From a bacterium (GTDB lineage Bacteria > Blakebacterota > Blakebacteria > Blakebacterales > Blakebacteraceae), in assembly GCA_025774205.1 (NCBI GenBank), contig JALGWK010000093.1, forward strand, positions 1 through 7,146: a stretch of DNA of 7,146 bases, written 5' to 3'. The notes under the pieces were generated by a model, which searched no databases, was not told where the DNA came from, and worked only from the letters and a program-made list of their open reading frames with translations. Positions 1-5,555 of this stretch are shown piece by piece. The translations under genes and the position numbers were made by a program. Positions within the stretch are counted from its first letter, which is position 1; every line of letters starts with the position of its first letter.

Positions 1-1
1 T

Positions 2-2119
2 GTGCCGCACGGCGACAACCACGACCTGTGGCTCAATCCCGACGACGCGCAGATGATGATCAACTCCAATGACGGGAGCGCCAACGTCTCCTTCGACGGT
101 GGACAGAGCTGGTCAGAGCAGGACCTCGCCACGGCACAGTTCTATCACGTCACCACCGACAACCACTTCCCCTACCGGATCTACGGCGCCCAGCAGGACA
201 ACAGCACGGCCCGGATAGCGAGCCGCACCACCGGTTTCGGGATCGGGGAGGATGACTGGGAGTCGACCGCCGGCGGTGAGAGCGGCTATATCGCGATCGA
301 CCCCGAAGATCCGGAGATCGTCTACGGCGGCAGTTACGGGGGACTCCTCACGCGAGTCGACCACCGGACGGGGATGAGCCGGAACATCAACGCCTGGCCC
401 GACAACCCGATGGGTCACGGCGCCATCGATGCCGCCCTCAGGTTCCAGTGGACCTTCCCGATCGTCTTCTCGCCCCACGATCCGGATGTACTCTACACCT
501 GCTCACAGTTCCTGCTGAAAAGCACCAACGAGGGGGAAACGTGGAAGAAGATCAGTCCCGATCTGACCCGGAACGATCCTTCCACCCTCGGGCCCTCGGG
601 AGGCGACCTCACCCACGACAACACCGCCGTGGAGTACTACGCCACGATCTTCACGATCTCGGAATCCCCCATCATCTCCGGCCTCATCTGGGCCGGCTCG
701 GATGACGGCCTGGTGCACATCACCCGCGACGGCGGCGCCTCGTGGGAGCAGATCACCCCTGCGGGCATGCCCGAGTGGGGTCTGTGCAGCATGATCGAGG
801 CTTCCCCGCACGATCCCGCGACCGCCTGGCTGGCGGTCGACAACCACGAGAACGACGACTACACGCCGTGGGCCTACGTAACCCACGACTACGGGAAGAG
901 CTGGGAGAAGATCGTCAGCGGTATTCCCAACACCACCTTCGTAAGGGTGGTCAGGGAGGATCCGGTTCAGAAGGGCCTCCTCTACGCCGGTACCGAGATG
1001 GGCGTTTTCGTGAGTTTCAACGGCGGCCAGAACTGGCAGTCGCTCCAGCTGAACCTGCCCCTCTCCCCGATCCACGACCTGGTTCTGAAGGAAGACGACG
1101 TAATCGTTGCCACCCACGGCCGGTCCTTCTGGGTACTCGACGACATCACCCCGCTCCGCGAGATCGATGAGATCCCCGCCGAGCGCAGTGCCTTCTACTT
1201 CCAGCCGAAAGACGCCTGGCGGGTACGCTGGGGCGGTGGCGGCGGTCGCTTCCGGGGACGGAGCGGAGGATCTGCCGCGACGGTCGGTCAGAATCCCCTG
1301 AGCGGAGTGGTGATCACCTACCTCCTGACAGAGGACGCTGAATCGATCGTGTTCGAGATCTCCGACCTGGACGGAAACGTGATCACGACCCTCGCAAGCG
1401 GCGAGGGCCAGGGCATCTCGAAGTCGGCCGGCATGCACCGGACCTCGGCCTTCCTCCAGTACCCCTCCTTCCGCAGTTTCGAGGGGATGATCATGTGGGC
1501 GGCGGGACCGCGGCCGGTCACCGCCCCTCCCGGGGCCTACCGGATATCCATGAAAGCCGTGTTCGCTGACCGGCGGCGCGTCCGGACCGTGGAGCAGTCT
1601 TCCCATTTCAGGTGGATTGCCGATCCCCGGAGTGGCTCGTCCGACGCCGATCTGCGGGCGCAGTTCGATCTGGCGATGCTGATCACCGAACGGACCAACA
1701 ACGCCAATGACGCTGTCTATATGATCCGCGACATCAAGACGAAGGTCGACGCCGCCTTCGAGGCTTCGGGGAACGACGCGACGCTCGTCCGGGCCGGCGA
1801 GGCACTGAAGGCGAAACTGAGCGGGCCGGAAGGGGAGATCTACCAGGTCAGGAACCAGAGCGGCCAGGATCCGCTCAACTTCCCCATCAAGCTGAACAAC
1901 AAGATCGCCGCCCTCCTCGGGGTGGTGATGAGCGGCGACTATCGCCCGACCGACCAGTCATACGAGGTCTTTGTCATCCTCACGACCGAACTGCAGGTCC
2001 AGCTCGATCTTCTGAAGGTGATCATCAACACCGATCTGGCCGCGTTCAACCAGCAGCTGGCCGGGAAGAGCCTCGAGGAGATCGTGCCCCACGACCGCTC
2101 GAAGGACGAGGGAAACTGA
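2..2119 (+). CDS. Sortilin/VPS10-type BNR-repeat beta-propeller protein, C-terminal part (5' truncated by window)
   Basis: The frame is already open at the window edge. The first codon (GTG, base 2) lies inside a conserved HGDxHDLW-type motif, so it is internal and not a start. Five Asp-box (BNR) motifs of the S/T-x-D/N-x-G-x-x-W type are visible at residues 30-37, 174-181, 241-248, 294-301 and 338-345 of the fragment, which is the signature of a sortilin-like propeller. The propeller closes with ATHGRSFWVLDD (370-381). A Gly/Arg-rich linker (about 410-425), a beta-rich FlgD/Ig-like segment (about 435-540) and a helical C-terminal domain (about 548-690) follow. Relatives are usually around 1000 residues (from memory), so roughly 300 residues and any signal peptide lie upstream. 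Such proteins are often annotated as glycosyl hydrolases, but no glycosidase active site is visible; a secreted binding or scaffold role is an inference. It converges on the S41 gene. Confidence 0.9.
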   Translation: MPHGDNHDLWLNPDDAQMMINSNDGSANVSFDGGQSWSEQDLATAQFYHVTTDNHFPYRIYGAQQDNSTARIASRTTGFGIGEDDWESTAGGESGYIAIDPEDPEIVYGGSYGGLLTRVDHRTGMSRNINAWPDNPMGHGAIDAALRFQWTFPIVFSPHDPDVLYTCSQFLLKSTNEGETWKKISPDLTRNDPSTLGPSGGDLTHDNTAVEYYATIFTISESPIISGLIWAGSDDGLVHITRDGGASWEQITPAGMPEWGLCSMIEASPHDPATAWLAVDNHENDDYTPWAYVTHDYGKSWEKIVSGIPNTTFVRVVREDPVQKGLLYAGTEMGVFVSFNGGQNWQSLQLNLPLSPIHDLVLKEDDVIVATHGRSFWVLDDITPLREIDEIPAERSAFYFQPKDAWRVRWGGGGGRFRGRSGGSAATVGQNPLSGVVITYLLTEDAESIVFEISDLDGNVITTLASGEGQGISKSAGMHRTSAFLQYPSFRSFEGMIMWAAGPRPVTAPPGAYRISMKAVFADRRRVRTVEQSSHFRWIADPRSGSSDADLRAQFDLAMLITERTNNANDAVYMIRDIKTKVDAAFEASGNDATLVRAGEALKAKLSGPEGEIYQVRNQSGQDPLNFPIKLNNKIAALLGVVMSGDYRPTDQSYEVFVILTTELQVQLDLLKVIINTDLAAFNQQLAGKSLEEIVPHDRSKDEGN

Positions 2120-2120
2120 A

Positions 2121-2141
2121 TCGGACCTGGAGTGGGTCCGG
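2121..2141. terminator. Candidate bidirectional hairpin between convergent genes
   Basis: CGGACC (2122-2127) and GGTCCG (2135-2140) form a perfect 6-bp inverted repeat around a 7-nt loop. A U-G pair (2121/2141) extends it in plus-strand RNA. It starts two bases after the BNR stop codon and lies within the 34-bp gap before the S41 stop codon, where a shared terminator would be expected. No T tract follows on either strand, so it is not a canonical intrinsic terminator; it may instead be a 3'-end stabilising hairpin. Confidence 0.4.
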
Positions 2142-2153
2142 ATCGGAGGCGGA

Positions 2154-3179
2154 TCACTTCAGGCGATCGATCGCGTATTCGAGCTGAAGGTCGCGACCGG
2201 CCCGGATGGCCGCCATCGTGTTGACCACCCGGATGTCGGGCGGAACGCCGTTCCACTCCCATGGCAGTCCGTCATAGCGCCGCCAGTCGGTGGTCCCGAT
2301 CGATATGTATCGGCCGCTCGGCAGTCGGTACTCACCCGGGGCGCTCTGCGTGTTCCCGGCTGATCCACCCCCGGTGGTGTCCCCCACCGCCGTCACGTAC
2401 GGCAGCTGCTTCAGCATCTCGGCGCACATCTCTCCCGCGCTGTAGGTCAGGCCGTTGATCAGGACCACCACCGGTTTCGTCCAGGGTGTTGAACCACGCG
2501 GCTGAAGCGGCGGTATATAGATCAGCTCACCCAGCACCCGATATTCCATCCTGGTCAGAGACCCGGTCAGGAACCGGCTGACGACGGCGTCGACGTTCTG
2601 AAGCGACCCGCCGATCCGTTGACGGATGTCGATGATCAGGGCCGAGGTCGAACGGAGCGACCAGAGGACCACGCCGAATTCCTCGGTCAGGTAATCCTCC
2701 TGGAAACTGGCCAGGAAGATGTACCCGATGTTGTCAGGCAGGATCCCGTACTCGATCCAGCCGCTCGGTGACCGCTGCAGATCCCGGTCGAAATAGCCTC
2801 TCACCACGAACGGGTTGTAGAGTCCCTGATCCCTCACTCTCCGGGGAGGAATCCACGGGTAGATCTCCGAGCCGCCCGGGGTGACATGGAAAACATGCCC
2901 GTCCTGCAGCTGGCCGAGCAGGTCGTGGAGGACACCGATGAACTCATCTCCCCTCGCCGCCTCGGCCCGGGGACGGTACTCGGTGTAAATCGAGTCCCAG
3001 TCGATCCCCTTGAATCCGAGATAGGGATAGTCGGCGTCGATCGCGCTCCAGGCGGCCTCGAAATCCTCCACGATCAGATCGGAATCGGGAGACTTCACGA
3101 TCAGGTCCTGGCAGGCAGCGACTCCGGTAAGACAGATCACCAGCCCGAACAGGAGCACCTTACGCGCGCCGCGGGTCAT
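2154..3179 (-). CDS. S41-family peptidase, lipoprotein (tail-specific/tricorn-core type)
   Basis: A 341-residue serine protease of family S41. The N-terminus has basic residues, a hydrophobic stretch and a lipobox ending in V-A-A-C23, so the mature protein is probably lipid-anchored in the envelope. Family landmarks in order are QLQDGH (90-95), LIIDIRQRIGGS (181-192), NGLTYSAGE (242-250) with Ser247 as the likely nucleophile, VGDTTGGGSAGN (265-276) and WEWNGVPPDI (307-316). By analogy with tricorn-type S41 enzymes, His95, Ser247 and Glu308 are the likely catalytic residues (inference). The usual DxRxNxGG signature reads D-I-R-Q-R-I-G-G, with Arg188 in place of Asn. No PDZ domain is evident. 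The ATG lies one base after the stop codon of the barrel gene, and a GGGGA Shine-Dalgarno inside that gene sits 7 nt upstream, implying translational coupling. The substrate is unknown. Confidence 0.88.
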   Translation of the reverse strand: MTRGARKVLLFGLVICLTGVAACQDLIVKSPDSDLIVEDFEAAWSAIDADYPYLGFKGIDWDSIYTEYRPRAEAARGDEFIGVLHDLLGQLQDGHVFHVTPGGSEIYPWIPPRRVRDQGLYNPFVVRGYFDRDLQRSPSGWIEYGILPDNIGYIFLASFQEDYLTEEFGVVLWSLRSTSALIIDIRQRIGGSLQNVDAVVSRFLTGSLTRMEYRVLGELIYIPPLQPRGSTPWTKPVVVLINGLTYSAGEMCAEMLKQLPYVTAVGDTTGGGSAGNTQSAPGEYRLPSGRYISIGTTDWRRYDGLPWEWNGVPPDIRVVNTMAAIRAGRDLQLEYAIDRLK

Positions 3180-3180
3180 C

Positions 3181-3960
3181 TCACAATCCCCAGGTCAGAG
3201 AGAGATTGAGGAAGTCGCTGGCCGAGAGGAGCGGATTCCAGCTGCTGATCCGGGTGATGTCGGAGGCATAGGCCAGACGGCACGACCACCTCTCCGATAA
3301 CGAGTACCTGATCCCCAGCCTGAAGACGACATGTGTGCCCGACAACGCGGTCAGGAGTCTGGCCGGCGGTTCGTCGGTCCGTTCATCGTCAACCATCCGG
3401 GCAGCCAGCGAGAGGACCCCGGCCCGCAGCGAGCCTTCGGCCTGTATTCGGGACGTGAGCGGAATCGTCAGTTCAGATCGGACGCCGACAGATATCAGGG
3501 CCGCGATCGATTGCGCGAATCCAAGGGCAGCGACAGCGATATCCTGGCTGTTCATCAGGATGAAGAACTCTGTCGAGGGGCCCAGCAGCAGGGTGGCATC
3601 CCGCTTGAACAGCCTGAGGTCCGACAGGGGGTAGAGGAATGCCTGGTGGAGCGAGACCTGAGTGATCGTCGTGGTGACGTTGTGGTTCCGGATACTGCTC
3701 GAGTTCAAAGCTTCGAAGCCGAGCCGAAAATGATTCCTGGTATGATCGCGGGCCCATTCAACACCGACCCAGGGGATCGAACCGGCATACTTCTCCCTGG
3801 AGATGTTCTCATCGGTGATGGCATACCCGCCGCGACCGAATTCGACCGTGAGCCCCCGTCTGTGCCGCAACCCGGATACCGGTTCACTCTGCGACTTCAC
3901 CTCGTTCATGAATCCGGAACCCACCAGCAGGAGCGATATCAGCACTATTTCATTCTTCAT
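3181..3960 (-). CDS. Putative outer-membrane beta-barrel-like protein, exported
   Basis: A 259-residue protein that I do not recognise as a named family. The N-terminus looks like a Sec signal peptide (Lys2, hydrophobic 5-17) with probable cleavage near V-K-S23. The rest is a series of short, alternating hydrophobic/polar segments with Gly and aromatic residues, for example GLTVEFGRGGYAI, WVGVEWARDH, HFRLGFEAL, ATLLLGPSTEFFI, VVFRLGIRYSLSERWSCRLAYA and the final FLNLSLTWGL. This pattern, with aromatic/hydrophobic residues near the C-terminus, is that of small outer-membrane barrels, so an outer-membrane location is an inference. The ATG at 3960 is supported by AAGG 6 nt upstream. The gene is one base from the S41 protease gene and 91 bp after the propeller lipoprotein gene, most likely in one operon. 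A soluble beta-sandwich is the main alternative. Confidence 0.7.
   Translation of the reverse strand: MKNEIVLISLLLVGSGFMNEVKSQSEPVSGLRHRRGLTVEFGRGGYAITDENISREKYAGSIPWVGVEWARDHTRNHFRLGFEALNSSSIRNHNVTTTITQVSLHQAFLYPLSDLRLFKRDATLLLGPSTEFFILMNSQDIAVAALGFAQSIAALISVGVRSELTIPLTSRIQAEGSLRAGVLSLAARMVDDERTDEPPARLLTALSGTHVVFRLGIRYSLSERWSCRLAYASDITRISSWNPLLSASDFLNLSLTWGL
3187..3191 (-). promoter_or_regulatory. Shine-Dalgarno of the S41 gene, inside the upstream gene
   Basis: On the minus strand GGGGA (3191 to 3187) lies 7 nt before the ATG at 3179. It is embedded in the last codons (Trp-Gly-Leu-stop) of the barrel gene. With the TGA-G-ATG junction it supports translational coupling and fixes the S41 start. 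Confidence 0.6.
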
Positions 3961-3966
3961 CCACAG

Positions 3967-3973
3967 CCTTCTC
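3967..3973 (-). promoter_or_regulatory. Shine-Dalgarno of the barrel gene
   Basis: Minus-strand GAGAAGG (3973 to 3967) ends 6 nt before the ATG at 3960. It supports this start over the internal Met18. Confidence 0.5.
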
Positions 3974-4014
3974 AGTGACAGGTATGGTCTACAATACGGC
4001 AGGAGGTCAGATCG

Positions 4015-4036
4015 TGTTGCCGCCTTCCGGGCAACA
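4015..4036 (-). terminator. Hairpin in the propeller-barrel intergenic gap (attenuator or 3'-end stabiliser)
   Basis: TGTTGCC (4015-4021) and GGCAACA (4030-4036) form a perfect 7-bp stem with an 8-nt loop. In the minus-strand transcript it begins 15 nt after the propeller stop codon. No U tract follows, so full intrinsic termination is doubtful. Partial termination or protection of the propeller mRNA 3' end could give unequal expression of the propeller and the barrel/S41 pair. Confidence 0.35.
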
Positions 4037-4051
4037 GATATCGGGAAGGAT

Positions 4052-5275
4052 TCAGTCGCGTCCCGGGATATCGATCGTATAGACGTGGATCTGCACGAAT
4101 TCCTCGTCGAACCCCGTCACCACGCAGAGGTGACCGGCTCCGATCGCTATCCGATCGATCCGCTCGTGAGCACCAATGACGAACCGGGTGACGTACCGAC
4201 CTGCCAGATCGAAGAGGTCGAAGGTGTTCGTCGCGCCGCTCTTCGAAGTGTTGACCTTGACCCAGATATAGCCGTCGGGATCGTAGGAGATCGACTGGAC
4301 CGTCGTCTTCAGGGGATCGATCACCGGGAACTCGAAGTCAGCCGGCATCCCCCCGCTTTCCCGCTGAAGTCGGTCCATCACCCGCTGATAGAATTGCCGT
4401 TCCTCTTCGAGTTCTTCCGCGGTCTTCAACACCCGGTCGAACTCCTTCTCCACCACCCGCTCGACCGATCCGTTCGGCCAGAAGACCGTCAGCCGGTACT
4501 CGTCGTTCCGCCGGAAGGTCTGCCAGATCCGTTCCCGACGATCGAGGACGATCAGCGGTTCCATCCAGGCCAGGGTTTCGGTCTCCATCTGCATGGGATT
4601 GATCTGGATCGCGGACAACTCGACCGACGAGAGCGAATCCCCGTCGACCGAGTACCGGTCGAGGGAGAACGCGGTCACGAAATCGGTCTCGCTGCTCATC
4701 TGCGTCTGCTGTATTACCCCCATGAAGCCGTCCCGGAGCGGTTCGAAGAGGAAGAGGTTGAGCAGGCGCCGGCCAATCCTGATATCGTGAAGGTACTCGC
4801 CCGCCGGAGTGAACAGAGTGAACTGGAGGCGACCGGCATCAGCGATCCACAGGTTTCCGTCCGGCGCCACCCGCATCCCTTCGAGCAGGACCCGCTCGAG
4901 TTCGCCCGGACCCTGCCCCTGGCGGCCGATGTGATGACTGAACGATCCTTCCGGCAGGAAGACCCTGACCGAATTCTCATGCCAACCGACTGTGTAAATC
5001 CGACCCTCGTCATCGACCTCGAGCCCGATGATGATGCCGAGCATGTACTCTTCCGGGCCTTCAGCCACCCCGATGACTGCCTGCAGTTCGAGCGAGATCG
5101 GCAGATCGGGTTCGAGCGGCTCGGTGGTATTCATCACGTGGAGGACGCCGTCGATCTCGACCATGCCCTCAGGCCGGCCTGAACAGGCGGCCGGTACCAG
5201 CAGGGTAAAGACACACAACCTGAGGAGTACTGAACGCGCGGGCAGAACAGGGATCGGTCTCCGGGAGCCGGACAT
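4052..5275 (-). CDS. 6-bladed beta-propeller (NHL-like) lipoprotein
   Basis: A 407-residue exported protein. An arginine-rich n-region and a hydrophobic stretch lead to L-V-P-A-A-C31. The Cys suggests lipidation, although Pro at -3 is unusual for a lipobox. Propeller signatures recur: GLEVDDEGRIYTVGWHENSVRVF (residues 84-106), IGRQGQGPGELE (116-127), GMRVAPDGNLWIADAGR (133-149), ISYDPDGYIWVKVN (329-342) and LFDLAGRYVTRF (354-365). The GxGPGEL motif followed by a D-x-G-x-I/L-W/Y blade matches the 6-bladed propeller family common in Bacteroidota and Gemmatimonadota. A charged helical insert (about 275-308) interrupts the blades. The ATG at 5275 has GGGGAG 9 nt upstream (5290-5285). It is first in the minus-strand cluster with the barrel and S41 genes. 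The family generally lacks a defined enzymatic role; a binding or scaffold function is an inference. Confidence 0.8.
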   Translation of the reverse strand: MSGSRRPIPVLPARSVLLRLCVFTLLVPAACSGRPEGMVEIDGVLHVMNTTEPLEPDLPISLELQAVIGVAEGPEEYMLGIIIGLEVDDEGRIYTVGWHENSVRVFLPEGSFSHHIGRQGQGPGELERVLLEGMRVAPDGNLWIADAGRLQFTLFTPAGEYLHDIRIGRRLLNLFLFEPLRDGFMGVIQQTQMSSETDFVTAFSLDRYSVDGDSLSSVELSAIQINPMQMETETLAWMEPLIVLDRRERIWQTFRRNDEYRLTVFWPNGSVERVVEKEFDRVLKTAEELEEERQFYQRVMDRLQRESGGMPADFEFPVIDPLKTTVQSISYDPDGYIWVKVNTSKSGATNTFDLFDLAGRYVTRFVIGAHERIDRIAIGAGHLCVVTGFDEEFVQIHVYTIDIPGRD

Positions 5276-5321
5276 GCTCCCATTCTCCCCGATCGACCTG
5301 ATTTGTCAATCTGTCCCGTTC

Positions 5322-5393
5322 CTACTCCCGCCGCAGCGCCTCCATCGGATCGGTGGTCACAGCCTTCCAGACCGTCAGAAGAGAGACGTCCAT
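5322..5393 (-). pseudogene. C-terminal remnant of a MacB/FtsX-type ABC transporter permease
   Basis: Read on the minus strand, the last codons before TAG (5324-5322) give SLLTVWKAVTTDPMEALRRE. The LLTVxxxxxKAxxxDPxxALRxE pattern is the typical last-helix-to-C-terminus ending of MacB/FtsX-like permeases, such as the ADOP family. The frame stays open further upstream on that strand, but its translation (rich in Arg, Ser, Pro and His) no longer looks like a membrane protein, and the other two frames contain stops or nothing recognisable. Only about 24 codons therefore survive of a gene normally hundreds of codons long. The stop is 46 bp before the propeller ATG, so a full permease may once have headed this cluster. 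The upstream limit given (an ATG at 5393) is arbitrary. A chance match of this length cannot be excluded. Confidence 0.5.
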
Positions 5394-5542
5394 CGAAACC
5401 GCCGGGGTTCTATTCCGTATCACTGAAGCAGATCGATCCGGGAGCCGCGAGGGCAGAGGATGCCCCCGGCATCCGGTTATGGGAGTATCTCGAACGGCTG
5501 ATCGATGACCTGCCGGGTGATCGGCAGCCGTGATGACTGAAT

Positions 5543-5546
5543 GGAG
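5543..5546 (+). promoter_or_regulatory. Shine-Dalgarno deciding the amidohydrolase start
   Basis: GGAG at 5543-5546 is 9 nt before the ATG at 5556. It overlaps the in-frame ATG at 5541, which has no Shine-Dalgarno of its own. Starting at 5556 gives an N-terminus of Met-Lys-Arg followed by a hydrophobic core, a normal signal peptide. The 5541 start would add MENPL in front. Confidence 0.55.
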
Positions 5547-5555
5547 AATCCGCTC

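Noticed and set aside
503-1606. Long open frame (367 codons) on the minus strand inside the BNR gene
   Set aside because: It is antisense to well-supported Asp-box repeats; its translation is rich in Arg, Gly, Asp and Val with no recognisable domain. It is a codon-bias shadow of a G+C-rich gene.
3803-5182. 459-codon open frame on the plus strand
   Set aside because: It crosses two minus-strand genes and the gap between them, and its Asp/Arg/His/Pro-rich translation has no domain. The minus-strand genes have signal peptides and family motifs.
5281-5309. TTGACA (minus strand, 5309-5304) as a -35 box for the propeller gene
   Set aside because: At 17 bp spacing the -10 position reads AGAATG, a poor match, and transcription would start essentially at the ATG. 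No usable promoter is shown.
5303-5533. 76-codon plus-strand frame with a TTG start before the amidohydrolase
   Set aside because: Its first half is antisense to the permease remnant and it lacks a Shine-Dalgarno. Only its last ~35 codons look protein-like, possibly a gene remnant, so it is discussed as part of the scar and not annotated as a gene.
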